The notes under the pieces: generated by a model | The model's input: the letters and a program-made list of their open reading frames with translations, nothing else | Told to the model about the DNA's origin: nothing | Databases searched by the model: none | Shown: in pieces, positions 1 through 4,859 of the stretch | Numbering within the stretch: position 1 is the first letter of the stretch | Layout of the letters: each line of letters opens with the position of its first letter | Program-made: the position numbers and the translations under genes | Source of the DNA: RGIG9041 sp045612565 | GTDB taxonomy: Bacteria > Bacillota > Clostridia > Oscillospirales > QAKW01 | NCBI GenBank assembly: GCA_045612565.1 | Contig: JAZKZG010000145.1 | Coordinates: 1-12,450 of the forward strand | Reading direction: 5' to 3' | DNA: 12,450 bases

Positions 1-1
1 C

Positions 2-868
2 ATTGGCATTTTAGATAGGAATGCAACAGTTGTTGCACGCTATACTTATGATGCTTGGGGTGATATCGTATCAATCAGAAACGGCGATAATAATGCTGAT
101 GTTTCATCAGATGCTACCCATATAGCAAATATCAACCCATTTAGATACCGTGGTTATTATTATGATGCTGAGATTGGTATGTATTATCTCCAGAGTAGAT
201 ATTATAATGCGAATGTCGGTAAGTTTATTAACGCAGATGCAATTGAACTTCTTGGTGCAAGTGGTACGATTGCAAGTTACAACATTATGATTTATTGCGA
301 TAATGAACCGGTCAAAGGTGAGGATGTTCGTGGATATCTAAGTTTGGTTATTGCTATGGCAATAGGCGCTGTTTTTGGATTGTTTGTACAATACGCTGTT
401 GATATTCTTTTAAATTTTATTATAGGAGATCGGAAATGGTATAAACGTAGAGCGACAGTGTTTGACTATGTTGCGGCTGGATTAAGTGGGGCTCTAGCGG
501 CCACTGGCATTGGAAAAATGGCAGCAATTTTTGCAGGAACACTCATTTCTGTTACGAACACAGTAGCAAACAATATCGCAAAAGGGAAAAAAACACGTGG
601 CTTGGATATACTATTGTCTGCTGTAGTAGGTGCAATTAGTGGGTGTATTGGCGGCGCTGGAGCAAACCTTAAGAAAGTAACAGGTGTTGTTAAGGTTTCT
701 AAGACTGTATTAAAAACTGCTGTTTCTCCTAAAAAAATTGCCATGTATCTTGGGAAAATTAAGAATGCCGCGATTGGAACTATTAAGAGCGCTATTAGTT
801 ATGTTATGTCTGCGGTTGCTGGTGCAGTTGGTGGACAAGGGAAAAAATATATTATGGGGTTGGTATAA
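2..868 (+). CDS. RHS-repeat polymorphic toxin, C-terminal part (5' end outside window)
   Basis: The reading frame is open from base 2, so this is the last 288 residues of a much longer protein. In-window residues about 13-80 are the end of an RHS/YD-repeat shell: YTYDAWG, then PFRYRGYYYD, MYYLQSRYY and VGKFINADA, the conserved core that precedes a variable toxin tip. The usual PVN.VDPSG junction is degenerate here (EPVKGEDVRG). The tip, about 180 residues, has no recognisable nuclease or deaminase motif. Instead it has a long hydrophobic stretch at about residues 111-142, then Gly/Ala-rich hydrophobic segments (GLSGALAATGIG, AVVGAISGCIGGAG, AVAGAVGG) separated by Lys-rich patches. Similar Gly-zipper regions occur in many clostridial RHS proteins and may insert into membranes; that is inference. 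The stop codon directly abuts the next gene, the usual toxin-immunity layout. The internal ATG at 179 is not the start. High confidence for RHS, low for toxin mechanism. Confidence 0.88.
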   Translation: MGILDRNATVVARYTYDAWGDIVSIRNGDNNADVSSDATHIANINPFRYRGYYYDAEIGMYYLQSRYYNANVGKFINADAIELLGASGTIASYNIMIYCDNEPVKGEDVRGYLSLVIAMAIGAVFGLFVQYAVDILLNFIIGDRKWYKRRATVFDYVAAGLSGALAATGIGKMAAIFAGTLISVTNTVANNIAKGKKTRGLDILLSAVVGAISGCIGGAGANLKKVTGVVKVSKTVLKTAVSPKKIAMYLGKIKNAAIGTIKSAISYVMSAVAGAVGGQGKKYIMGLV

Positions 869-1345
869 ATGATTTTAGCAGTCAGGATATATCAAATGCT
901 ACACATATGTGCTATCTTCGGCAATATTGTATGTACTAAATTGTCTAAAAAGAATGGTTGGAATTATATGCGGATTGCGGATTGGGTATATTATCTGTGT
1001 GGCGTGTGTGCTTCCACTCTGCCTTTTGGCATAATTGGAATATTAGAAGAAAACGATATAAGTAAGGATGATTTAGGAGTTGGTATTATATTTGTTTGCG
1101 CTTGTTTCGTGGCTACAAGTATGATGATTCTTCAAAAGATTTGGAAGATCCAATACAATCATGAGATTCTAATATTTAGAAATTCATTTGGTATAGTGCG
1201 GCAGTATAAGATTGAGGAATTGTGCTTTTTTGATGGTAAAAGGCTTTGTGTGATAAAGCATCAAGGAAAAAGGGTTGTTCAATGGGATACCCTTATAATG
1301 AATACAAAAGAAGAAGTAGCTCTTTGCAAATTTCTTTTAAAATGA
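869..1345 (+). CDS. Small membrane protein, putative immunity protein of the RHS toxin
   Basis: A 158-residue protein whose ATG follows the toxin stop codon with no intervening base, so the two are almost certainly translated together. It has a possible hydrophobic segment at residues 5-22 and two clear membrane helices at about 38-59 and 69-88. A cytosolic C-terminal part (about 95-158) follows, rich in short alternating beta-type stretches (ILIFRNSFGIV, IEELCFF, RLCVIKHQGKRVVQW). The two helices plus a small beta domain recall bacterial PH-like membrane proteins, but I do not recognise a named family. The role as immunity protein rests on position and size, and on the toxin tip also looking membrane-directed. 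No Shine-Dalgarno site of its own is obvious, which fits translational coupling. A hairpin lies 40 bases downstream and a strong terminator about 300 bases downstream. Confidence 0.7.
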   Translation: MILAVRIYQMLHICAIFGNIVCTKLSKKNGWNYMRIADWVYYLCGVCASTLPFGIIGILEENDISKDDLGVGIIFVCACFVATSMMILQKIWKIQYNHEILIFRNSFGIVRQYKIEELCFFDGKRLCVIKHQGKRVVQWDTLIMNTKEEVALCKFLLK

Positions 1346-1384
1346 GAGCGTTTGAAAAGTCAAGGTGAGGTTCTTTGATTTAGA

Positions 1385-1412
1385 AAATAGCGTTATTGTA
1401 ATAATGCTATTT
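1385..1412. repeat. Hairpin-forming inverted repeat
   Basis: AAATAGCGTTATT (1385-1397) faces AATAATGCTATTT (1400-1412) across a two-base centre, with only one wobble pair. A practical loop would use the inner pairs. No T-run follows on the plus strand, so it is not a classical terminator. It could protect the 3' end of the toxin-immunity transcript or be a small mobile repeat. Confidence 0.6.
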
Positions 1413-1467
1413 CGAGATGAAAAATAAATGAATGATTATCCTGTCTTCTAATACAATTTCTATAATA

Positions 1468-1592
1468 TGTGACAAAGGGACGGTTAGTGTGAAAACCTGA
1501 AAGCAAAAAGGTAAAAAAGGCACACAAAAACAAGCTGTTAGAATAAAGTGAAAGGTTAAGAATTGTTATGTGATAGGGGACTGTTCTCCTAT
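1468..1592 (+). repeat. Two degenerate copies of a TGTGA-GGGAC-GTT motif
   Basis: TGTGACAAAGGGACGGTT (1468-1485) and TGTGATAGGGGACTGTT (1569-1585) are alike and about 100 bases apart. The second sits in its own hairpin: ATAGGGGA (1573-1580) pairs with TCTCCTAT (1585-1592) around CTGT. From memory, GGGGACGGTTCT-type palindromes are scattered in many clostridial genomes and are sometimes linked to REP-type tyrosine transposases. No transposase is present here, so at most these are non-autonomous remnants. Confidence 0.4.
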
Positions 1593-1643
1593 TATACGAC
1601 ACAATCAAGTGGTTTTCCCTCTTGATAAAAACTAAAAACAGGG

Positions 1644-1674
1644 GCGGTTGGTGTAAAAGCCAACCGCTCTTTTA
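1644..1674 (+). terminator. Intrinsic terminator upstream of the coiled-coil gene
   Basis: GCGGTTGG (1644-1651) pairs perfectly with CCAACCGC (1660-1667) around an eight-base A-rich loop, followed by a T-rich tract from 1668. This is the strongest terminator in the left part and probably closes the RHS/immunity transcript. Confidence 0.85.
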
Positions 1675-1769
1675 TATTTCTTTAATTTATGATACATAAT
1701 GCATCACGTTTGATACATCTTTTAACAGCATCTCAAATTGATATACTGTTTTTTATTTATAAAATTTTT

Positions 1770-1798
1770 TTAATTAGGAAACATTTTGTCCTATTTAA
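1770..1798. promoter_or_regulatory. Dyad upstream of the coiled-coil gene, possible operator
   Basis: TTAATTAGGA (1770-1779) and TCCTATTTAA (1789-1798) are inverted copies matching at 9 of 10 positions, separated by nine bases. The dyad lies about 50 bases before the ATG at 1850. It could bind a dimeric regulator or form a hairpin in the 5' leader. No regulator gene is adjacent, so this is a weak call. Confidence 0.35.
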
Positions 1799-1849
1799 AG
1801 TTTATTATGTGTATGTAGCGCTATAAACACTTTGAAAGGAGATTAAAAA

Positions 1850-2086
1850 ATGGAAGATGCACAGATAGTTTTAGAAAGACACGAGCAAAAACTAAAGTCG
1901 TTAGAACGAGATATTCTATCACTTCGAGAAGTTCAGACAGAGATTCGTTCTATGAATAAAGCTCTCATTAGTCTTGCGGCAGAGCTCAAACACACAAATG
2001 AGCATTTGGAAAGACACGAGCGAAAGCTCGATGAGCTTGATGCTCAGCCAAAAGCAAGGCTAAACCAAATTATTACAGCTACTTGA
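1850..2086 (+). CDS. Short coiled-coil protein, XhlA-like and probably truncated
   Basis: A 78-residue, highly charged protein with a strong ribosome site (AAAGGAG, 1835-1841) nine bases before the ATG. Nearly the whole length reads as heptad coiled coil, with a self-similar pair LERHEQKL (residues 8-15) and LERHERKL (53-60). Phage XhlA/hemolysin-type proteins that sit before holins have this layout, but they continue after a PKAR-like basic stretch into a membrane helix. Here the frame stops at LNQIITAT, just where that helix would begin, and no helix appears in the following bases. It is therefore either a trimmed phage remnant or a soluble derivative. No lysis, holin or other phage genes are beside it. 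The next promoter overlaps its stop codon. Assignment rests on general resemblance only. Confidence 0.6.
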   Translation: MEDAQIVLERHEQKLKSLERDILSLREVQTEIRSMNKALISLAAELKHTNEHLERHERKLDELDAQPKARLNQIITAT

Positions 2087-2111
2087 AAAAAAATTTTATA
2101 CGATGTATACT
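2083..2111 (+). promoter_or_regulatory. Sigma-A promoter for the rRNA methyltransferase unit
   Basis: TTGAAA (2083-2088) and TATACT (2106-2111) are 17 bases apart, each one base from consensus. The -35 box overlaps the stop codon of the preceding gene. Transcription from about 2118 would give a roughly 50-base leader before the ATG at 2170. A second -10-like TATAAT lies at 2127-2132 without a good -35 box. Confidence 0.65.
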
Positions 2112-2169
2112 TATAAAGCATAATTTTATAATATTGGATATATTTTTATTTAAAAGATCAGGAGAAAAA

Positions 2170-3297
2170 ATGGGTTGTTATGAATATGTTGCCACTTGTC
2201 TATTTGGACTAGAAAAATTTGTGGCTGATGAAATTGAAAAACTCGGATATGAAAAGATTGAAACAATTGATGGCAGAGTAACATTCACTGCTGATGAAGA
2301 TGCAATTGCTCGTTTTAATATTTTTTCAAGATATTCAGAGAGACTTTACATAAAATTAGGTTCGTTTAAAGCTACAACTTTTACTGAACTTTTCGACGGG
2401 GTTATGGATTTACCTATTGAATGCTTTGTTGGTAAGGAAGATGCATTTCCGGTAACCGGCAGTTCTATAAAATCAAAGCTTTTTTCAATTCCCGATTGCC
2501 AGAGTATAATAAAAAAGGCGATTGTTGAAAAATTAAAGAAAACATATAACGTCAACTGGTTTACTGAAACAGGAACTTTGTATAAAATTGAATTTTTTAT
2601 CAATAAAGACGTTGTTACTGTTATGATAGATACAAGTGGCAGCCCTTTACATAAAAGAGGTTACCGTCCTGTTTCTAATACAGCGCCGTTAAGAGAAACG
2701 CTTGCTGCTGCAATGGTAAACATTTCAAGACCCAGAGAAGACGTCTTGCTTTGGGATCCGTTTTGTGGTTCGGGTACTATTGCAATTGAAGGCGCAATGC
2801 TTATGTCAAATATTGCTCCGGGTATTAATCGTTCATTTATTTCGGAAAAATTTGATTTTTTGGATGAAAGTATTTGGGATGAAGCTCGAGAAGAAGCTAA
2901 TGATCTAATTACGAGAAATTCACGGTTTAAAGTTTATGCTACGGATATTGATGAAAATTGTCTTGAATTAACACGGCATAATGCGAAAAGAGCCGGAGTT
3001 AATAATATTAAAATTTTTAAGAAAAATGCTTTGGATATAAAAAATACAGGTGAACGTGCTACTATAGTGTGCAATCCTCCATATGGTGAACGTCTTATGG
3101 ATAGAGACTCGATTGAGGATTTGTACAGAAAAATGGGAAAAACTTTTTCTCAACTTTCTCCTTGGCAAATATATATTATATCATCTGTCACTGATTTTGA
3201 AAAACTTTACGGTTTACGTGCTGATAAAACCCGAAAATTTTATAATGGTAAATTAAAATGCAATTATTATCAGTATTTTAAAAACAAAAGGATATAA
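2170..3297 (+). CDS. rlmL: THUMP-domain SAM-dependent 23S rRNA guanine-N2 methyltransferase (YpsC/RlmL type)
   Basis: A 375-residue class I methyltransferase of the family of B. subtilis YpsC and the N-terminal half of E. coli RlmL, which makes m2G in 23S rRNA using S-adenosylmethionine. Residues 1-50 form the ferredoxin-like start (GLEKFVADEI), followed by a THUMP RNA-binding region to about 155 and then the family motif LHKRGYR (160-166). The Rossmann domain shows the SAM-binding motif DPFCGSG (196-202), an acidic motif ATDID (257-261) and the N6/N2-amine catalytic motif NPPYGERL (302-309). The length is typical of single-domain members. I chose the ATG at 2170 because AGGAG lies just upstream and MGCYEYVATC matches usual family starts. 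A longer frame from 2083 would overlap the promoter. Three bases separate it from the next gene. Confidence 0.92.
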   Translation: MGCYEYVATCLFGLEKFVADEIEKLGYEKIETIDGRVTFTADEDAIARFNIFSRYSERLYIKLGSFKATTFTELFDGVMDLPIECFVGKEDAFPVTGSSIKSKLFSIPDCQSIIKKAIVEKLKKTYNVNWFTETGTLYKIEFFINKDVVTVMIDTSGSPLHKRGYRPVSNTAPLRETLAAAMVNISRPREDVLLWDPFCGSGTIAIEGAMLMSNIAPGINRSFISEKFDFLDESIWDEAREEANDLITRNSRFKVYATDIDENCLELTRHNAKRAGVNNIKIFKKNALDIKNTGERATIVCNPPYGERLMDRDSIEDLYRKMGKTFSQLSPWQIYIISSVTDFEKLYGLRADKTRKFYNGKLKCNYYQYFKNKRI

Positions 3298-3300
3298 ATT

Positions 3301-4008
3301 GTGAATAATAACAGCAATATTATAATTGAATACATAAAAAAGGGATTGAACTGTGATTTTAGTTTGATTAGGCAATATTCAATTATTTTAAGTGTGCTTT
3401 TCCTTTCGTCTACATTATATATTTTTATGTCGAAAGATATTACTATAACAATAATTTCGATTATAATGCAAATCATTTCATTAATTACTATATTATTTGT
3501 TTTTAGAGTTACATCGGGACAATATACAATCAAAAAACGATTGTTATTAAATTTGTATTTCCCGTTATTGTTAAGTTTAAACTTTATATTTTTCTCAGTA
3601 GTTTTATATTTGTATGAATTTGGATATAACGGTATGCTTTTTGCTCTTTGTTTATCTCCAATATGTTGTGCTGTGCTATTTTATGTGATGAGCAATATCA
3701 GACTTAAATATTTTCTTTCTCGAAAAGTTGTTTTGAAACAAAAGAAAAGAACAATTTATAAAGTCACAAGTGGAATATGTACTTTAGGTGTATTAGGCGG
3801 ATTTTTTGGTAAAAACTTTGCAAGGATATTTTTAAAAGATACCAGAATATCTTCATCACTAATAATTATAATTCCTTTTGTCATTGTTTCTTGTGTATTA
3901 ACTATTTCGGTTTGTAATATTACAAAACTTAGATGCATTGAAAAACTTTTAAAAATGGGTATTGATTTAGATAATACGATAAAATCAGGTGTTCATTATT
4001 CTGATTAA
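3301..4008 (+). CDS. Six-helix integral membrane protein, function unknown
   Basis: A 235-residue hydrophobic protein starting at GTG, eight to ten bases after AAAAGGA, and cotranscribed with the methyltransferase gene. Predicted membrane helices are at about 26-43, 47-68, 84-106, 110-130, 155-173 and 186-207. Between helices four and five is a strongly basic cytosolic loop (RKVVLKQKKR, 141-150). A GVLGGFFGKNF stretch (163-173) marks helix five. The last about 28 residues are soluble. I see no transporter signature, catalytic motif or signal peptide and do not recognise the family. Its only contextual clue is the close spacing to the rRNA methyltransferase gene, which does not suggest a function. 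A terminator follows. Confidence 0.8.
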   Translation: MNNNSNIIIEYIKKGLNCDFSLIRQYSIILSVLFLSSTLYIFMSKDITITIISIIMQIISLITILFVFRVTSGQYTIKKRLLLNLYFPLLLSLNFIFFSVVLYLYEFGYNGMLFALCLSPICCAVLFYVMSNIRLKYFLSRKVVLKQKKRTIYKVTSGICTLGVLGGFFGKNFARIFLKDTRISSSLIIIIPFVIVSCVLTISVCNITKLRCIEKLLKMGIDLDNTIKSGVHYSD

Positions 4009-4061
4009 ACACAATCAAATTATGCTTAACAAAGCTGAATACTCCGGGAAAATTTAAAATT

Positions 4062-4110
4062 AAAATATGCACCACTAAAGTGATTAACTCTTAGGGTGCA
4101 TATTTTTTTA
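4062..4110. terminator. Bidirectional terminator between convergent genes
   Basis: AAAATATGCACC (4062-4073) pairs with GGTGCATATTTT (4095-4106) around a 21-base loop. T-runs follow the stem on the plus strand (to 4109) and A-runs precede it, which gives T-rich RNA on the minus strand. It serves the gene ending at 4008 and the minus-strand gene ending at 4108, whose stop codon overlaps its right edge. Confidence 0.85.
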
Positions 4111-4278
4111 AAATGACATATGCTCAATAAATGAACCTGCAGCTCTTAACGCTTTACCCGCTGTCTTTTTTAATGTTGTTGTTTTACTACATATTTTTTT
4201 GGCGGCAATTATACCGAGACCGGCACCAAGCACAGTTCCTATAATGCTGTATAAAAATATATTTGTTGTTTTTCTCAT
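4108..4278 (-). CDS. Tiny single-helix membrane protein (56 residues)
   Basis: The start is the ATG at 4278 (minus strand), eight bases after a strong AAAGGAGAG site at about 4287-4295. A longer frame beginning at 4329 would run through that ribosome site and is not used. Residues 1-7 are polar/basic, 8-26 form one Gly-containing membrane helix (GTVLGAGLGIIAA), and 27-46 are basic (KKICSKTTTLKKTAGKALR). A short amphipathic end, AAGSFIEHMSF, closes it. Small proteins with one N-terminal helix and a KKTAGKALR-like tail are, from memory, common in Ruminococcus-type genomes, but I cannot name a function. It stands alone on the minus strand between two plus-strand units. Confidence 0.78.
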   Translation of the reverse strand: MRKTTNIFLYSIIGTVLGAGLGIIAAKKICSKTTTLKKTAGKALRAAGSFIEHMSF

Positions 4279-4345
4279 TTTAATCTCTCCTTTTATATTA
4301 TTTTTTGAAATGTTTTTGCTATTATTCATTGTATAAGATTAAATA

Positions 4346-4374
4346 TTTACTTTTTCTTTTATATATAGTATAAT
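4346..4374 (+). promoter_or_regulatory. Sigma-A promoter for the gtrA-like / pseudo-ATPase operon
   Basis: TTTACT (4346-4351, four of six consensus bases) and a perfect TATAAT (4369-4374) are 17 bases apart. Transcription would begin near 4381, about 30 bases before the ATG at 4410. Confidence 0.75.
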
Positions 4375-4409
4375 TAAAATATATTTCAACTTTATTTGGA
4401 TGGACAATA

Positions 4410-4859
4410 ATGTTTAATTGGATAAAAATCAAAAAAGAAATATATAAATTGCTTAGCTTTTCAGCATCGGGCATTTTTAGTGCAGGCGTTGACTGTGGTA
4501 TATATTACCTGTTATTGAATTTTGCTTCAATCGATTTCAGGTTAATTCAGCCAATTTCTATGTCTGTTGGTTTTTGTTGCAGTTTTTTATTCAATAGGTT
4601 TGTTTCTTTTAAAAGTGAAAAACATTCTTTAGGTATTGAGATTGCAAAATATTTAATTGTTTGTGCGATTTGCATTTCACTTAGTCCGATGATTATTTCT
4701 TTTTATCACATATGGTTTGGCGAGTATTTAGTTAAAATTCCTGCCACTCTTACGACGGGTGTTCTTAATTATATATTAAATCGTTTCTTTGTTTATAATG
4801 ATATTTCTATAATCAACATATATTATTTAATAAAAAACAAAAGGGGGGATGACGAATGA
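4410..4859 (+). CDS. GtrA-like membrane protein
   Basis: A 149-residue protein with four membrane helices (about 13-37, 44-66, 77-98, 106-128) and the typical GtrA-family internal symmetry. Helices two and four both end in an NRF motif (NRFVSF at 62-67 and NRFFVYN at 124-130), and helix one carries the FSASGIFSAGVDCGIYYLL pattern. Family members are thought to help move lipid-linked sugars across the membrane for cell-surface glycan decoration, usually beside a polyprenyl-sugar glycosyltransferase. No glycosyltransferase is present here. Instead the last four bases overlap the start of an inactive P-type ATPase relative (ATGA), so the two proteins are translationally coupled and may act together. 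The ribosome site is weak (GGATGG, 4398-4403). Family call is firm; substrate unknown. Confidence 0.85.
   Translation: MFNWIKIKKEIYKLLSFSASGIFSAGVDCGIYYLLLNFASIDFRLIQPISMSVGFCCSFLFNRFVSFKSEKHSLGIEIAKYLIVCAICISLSPMIISFYHIWFGEYLVKIPATLTTGVLNYILNRFFVYNDISIINIYYLIKNKRGDDE

Larger units (their letters stand above)
1346..1849. other. 500-base stretch without a convincing gene
   Basis: Nothing here looks coding. A 71-codon frame on the minus strand (1393-1608) has no ribosome site and unlikely composition. The stretch holds a near-perfect hairpin (1385-1412), two related GGGAC-GTT motifs (1468 and 1569), an intrinsic terminator (1644-1674), a dyad (1770-1798) and the ribosome site of the next gene (AAAGGAG, 1835-1841). 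Several short symmetrical elements between an RHS toxin and a phage-like gene suggest an accessory-DNA junction. I could not fit a convincing sigma-A promoter for the 1850 gene. Confidence 0.6.

Noticed and set aside
466..744. 92-codon minus-strand frame inside the RHS gene
   Set aside because: It is antisense to a well-supported RHS toxin frame, and its Pro/Ala-rich content mirrors the Gly/Ala codons on the other strand.
1393..1608. 71-codon frame on the minus strand with a hydrophobic stretch
   Set aside because: No ribosome site, odd composition, and it crosses both hairpins and the repeated motifs; best read as non-coding.
2083..2169. 29-residue N-terminal extension of the rRNA methyltransferase
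   Set aside because: It begins on a TTG in the -35 box and crosses a near-consensus promoter; the ATG at 2170 has AGGAG and the conserved family start.
4279..4329. 17-residue extension of the minus-strand small protein
   Set aside because: It would translate through the strong AAAGGAGAG site that serves the ATG at 4278.
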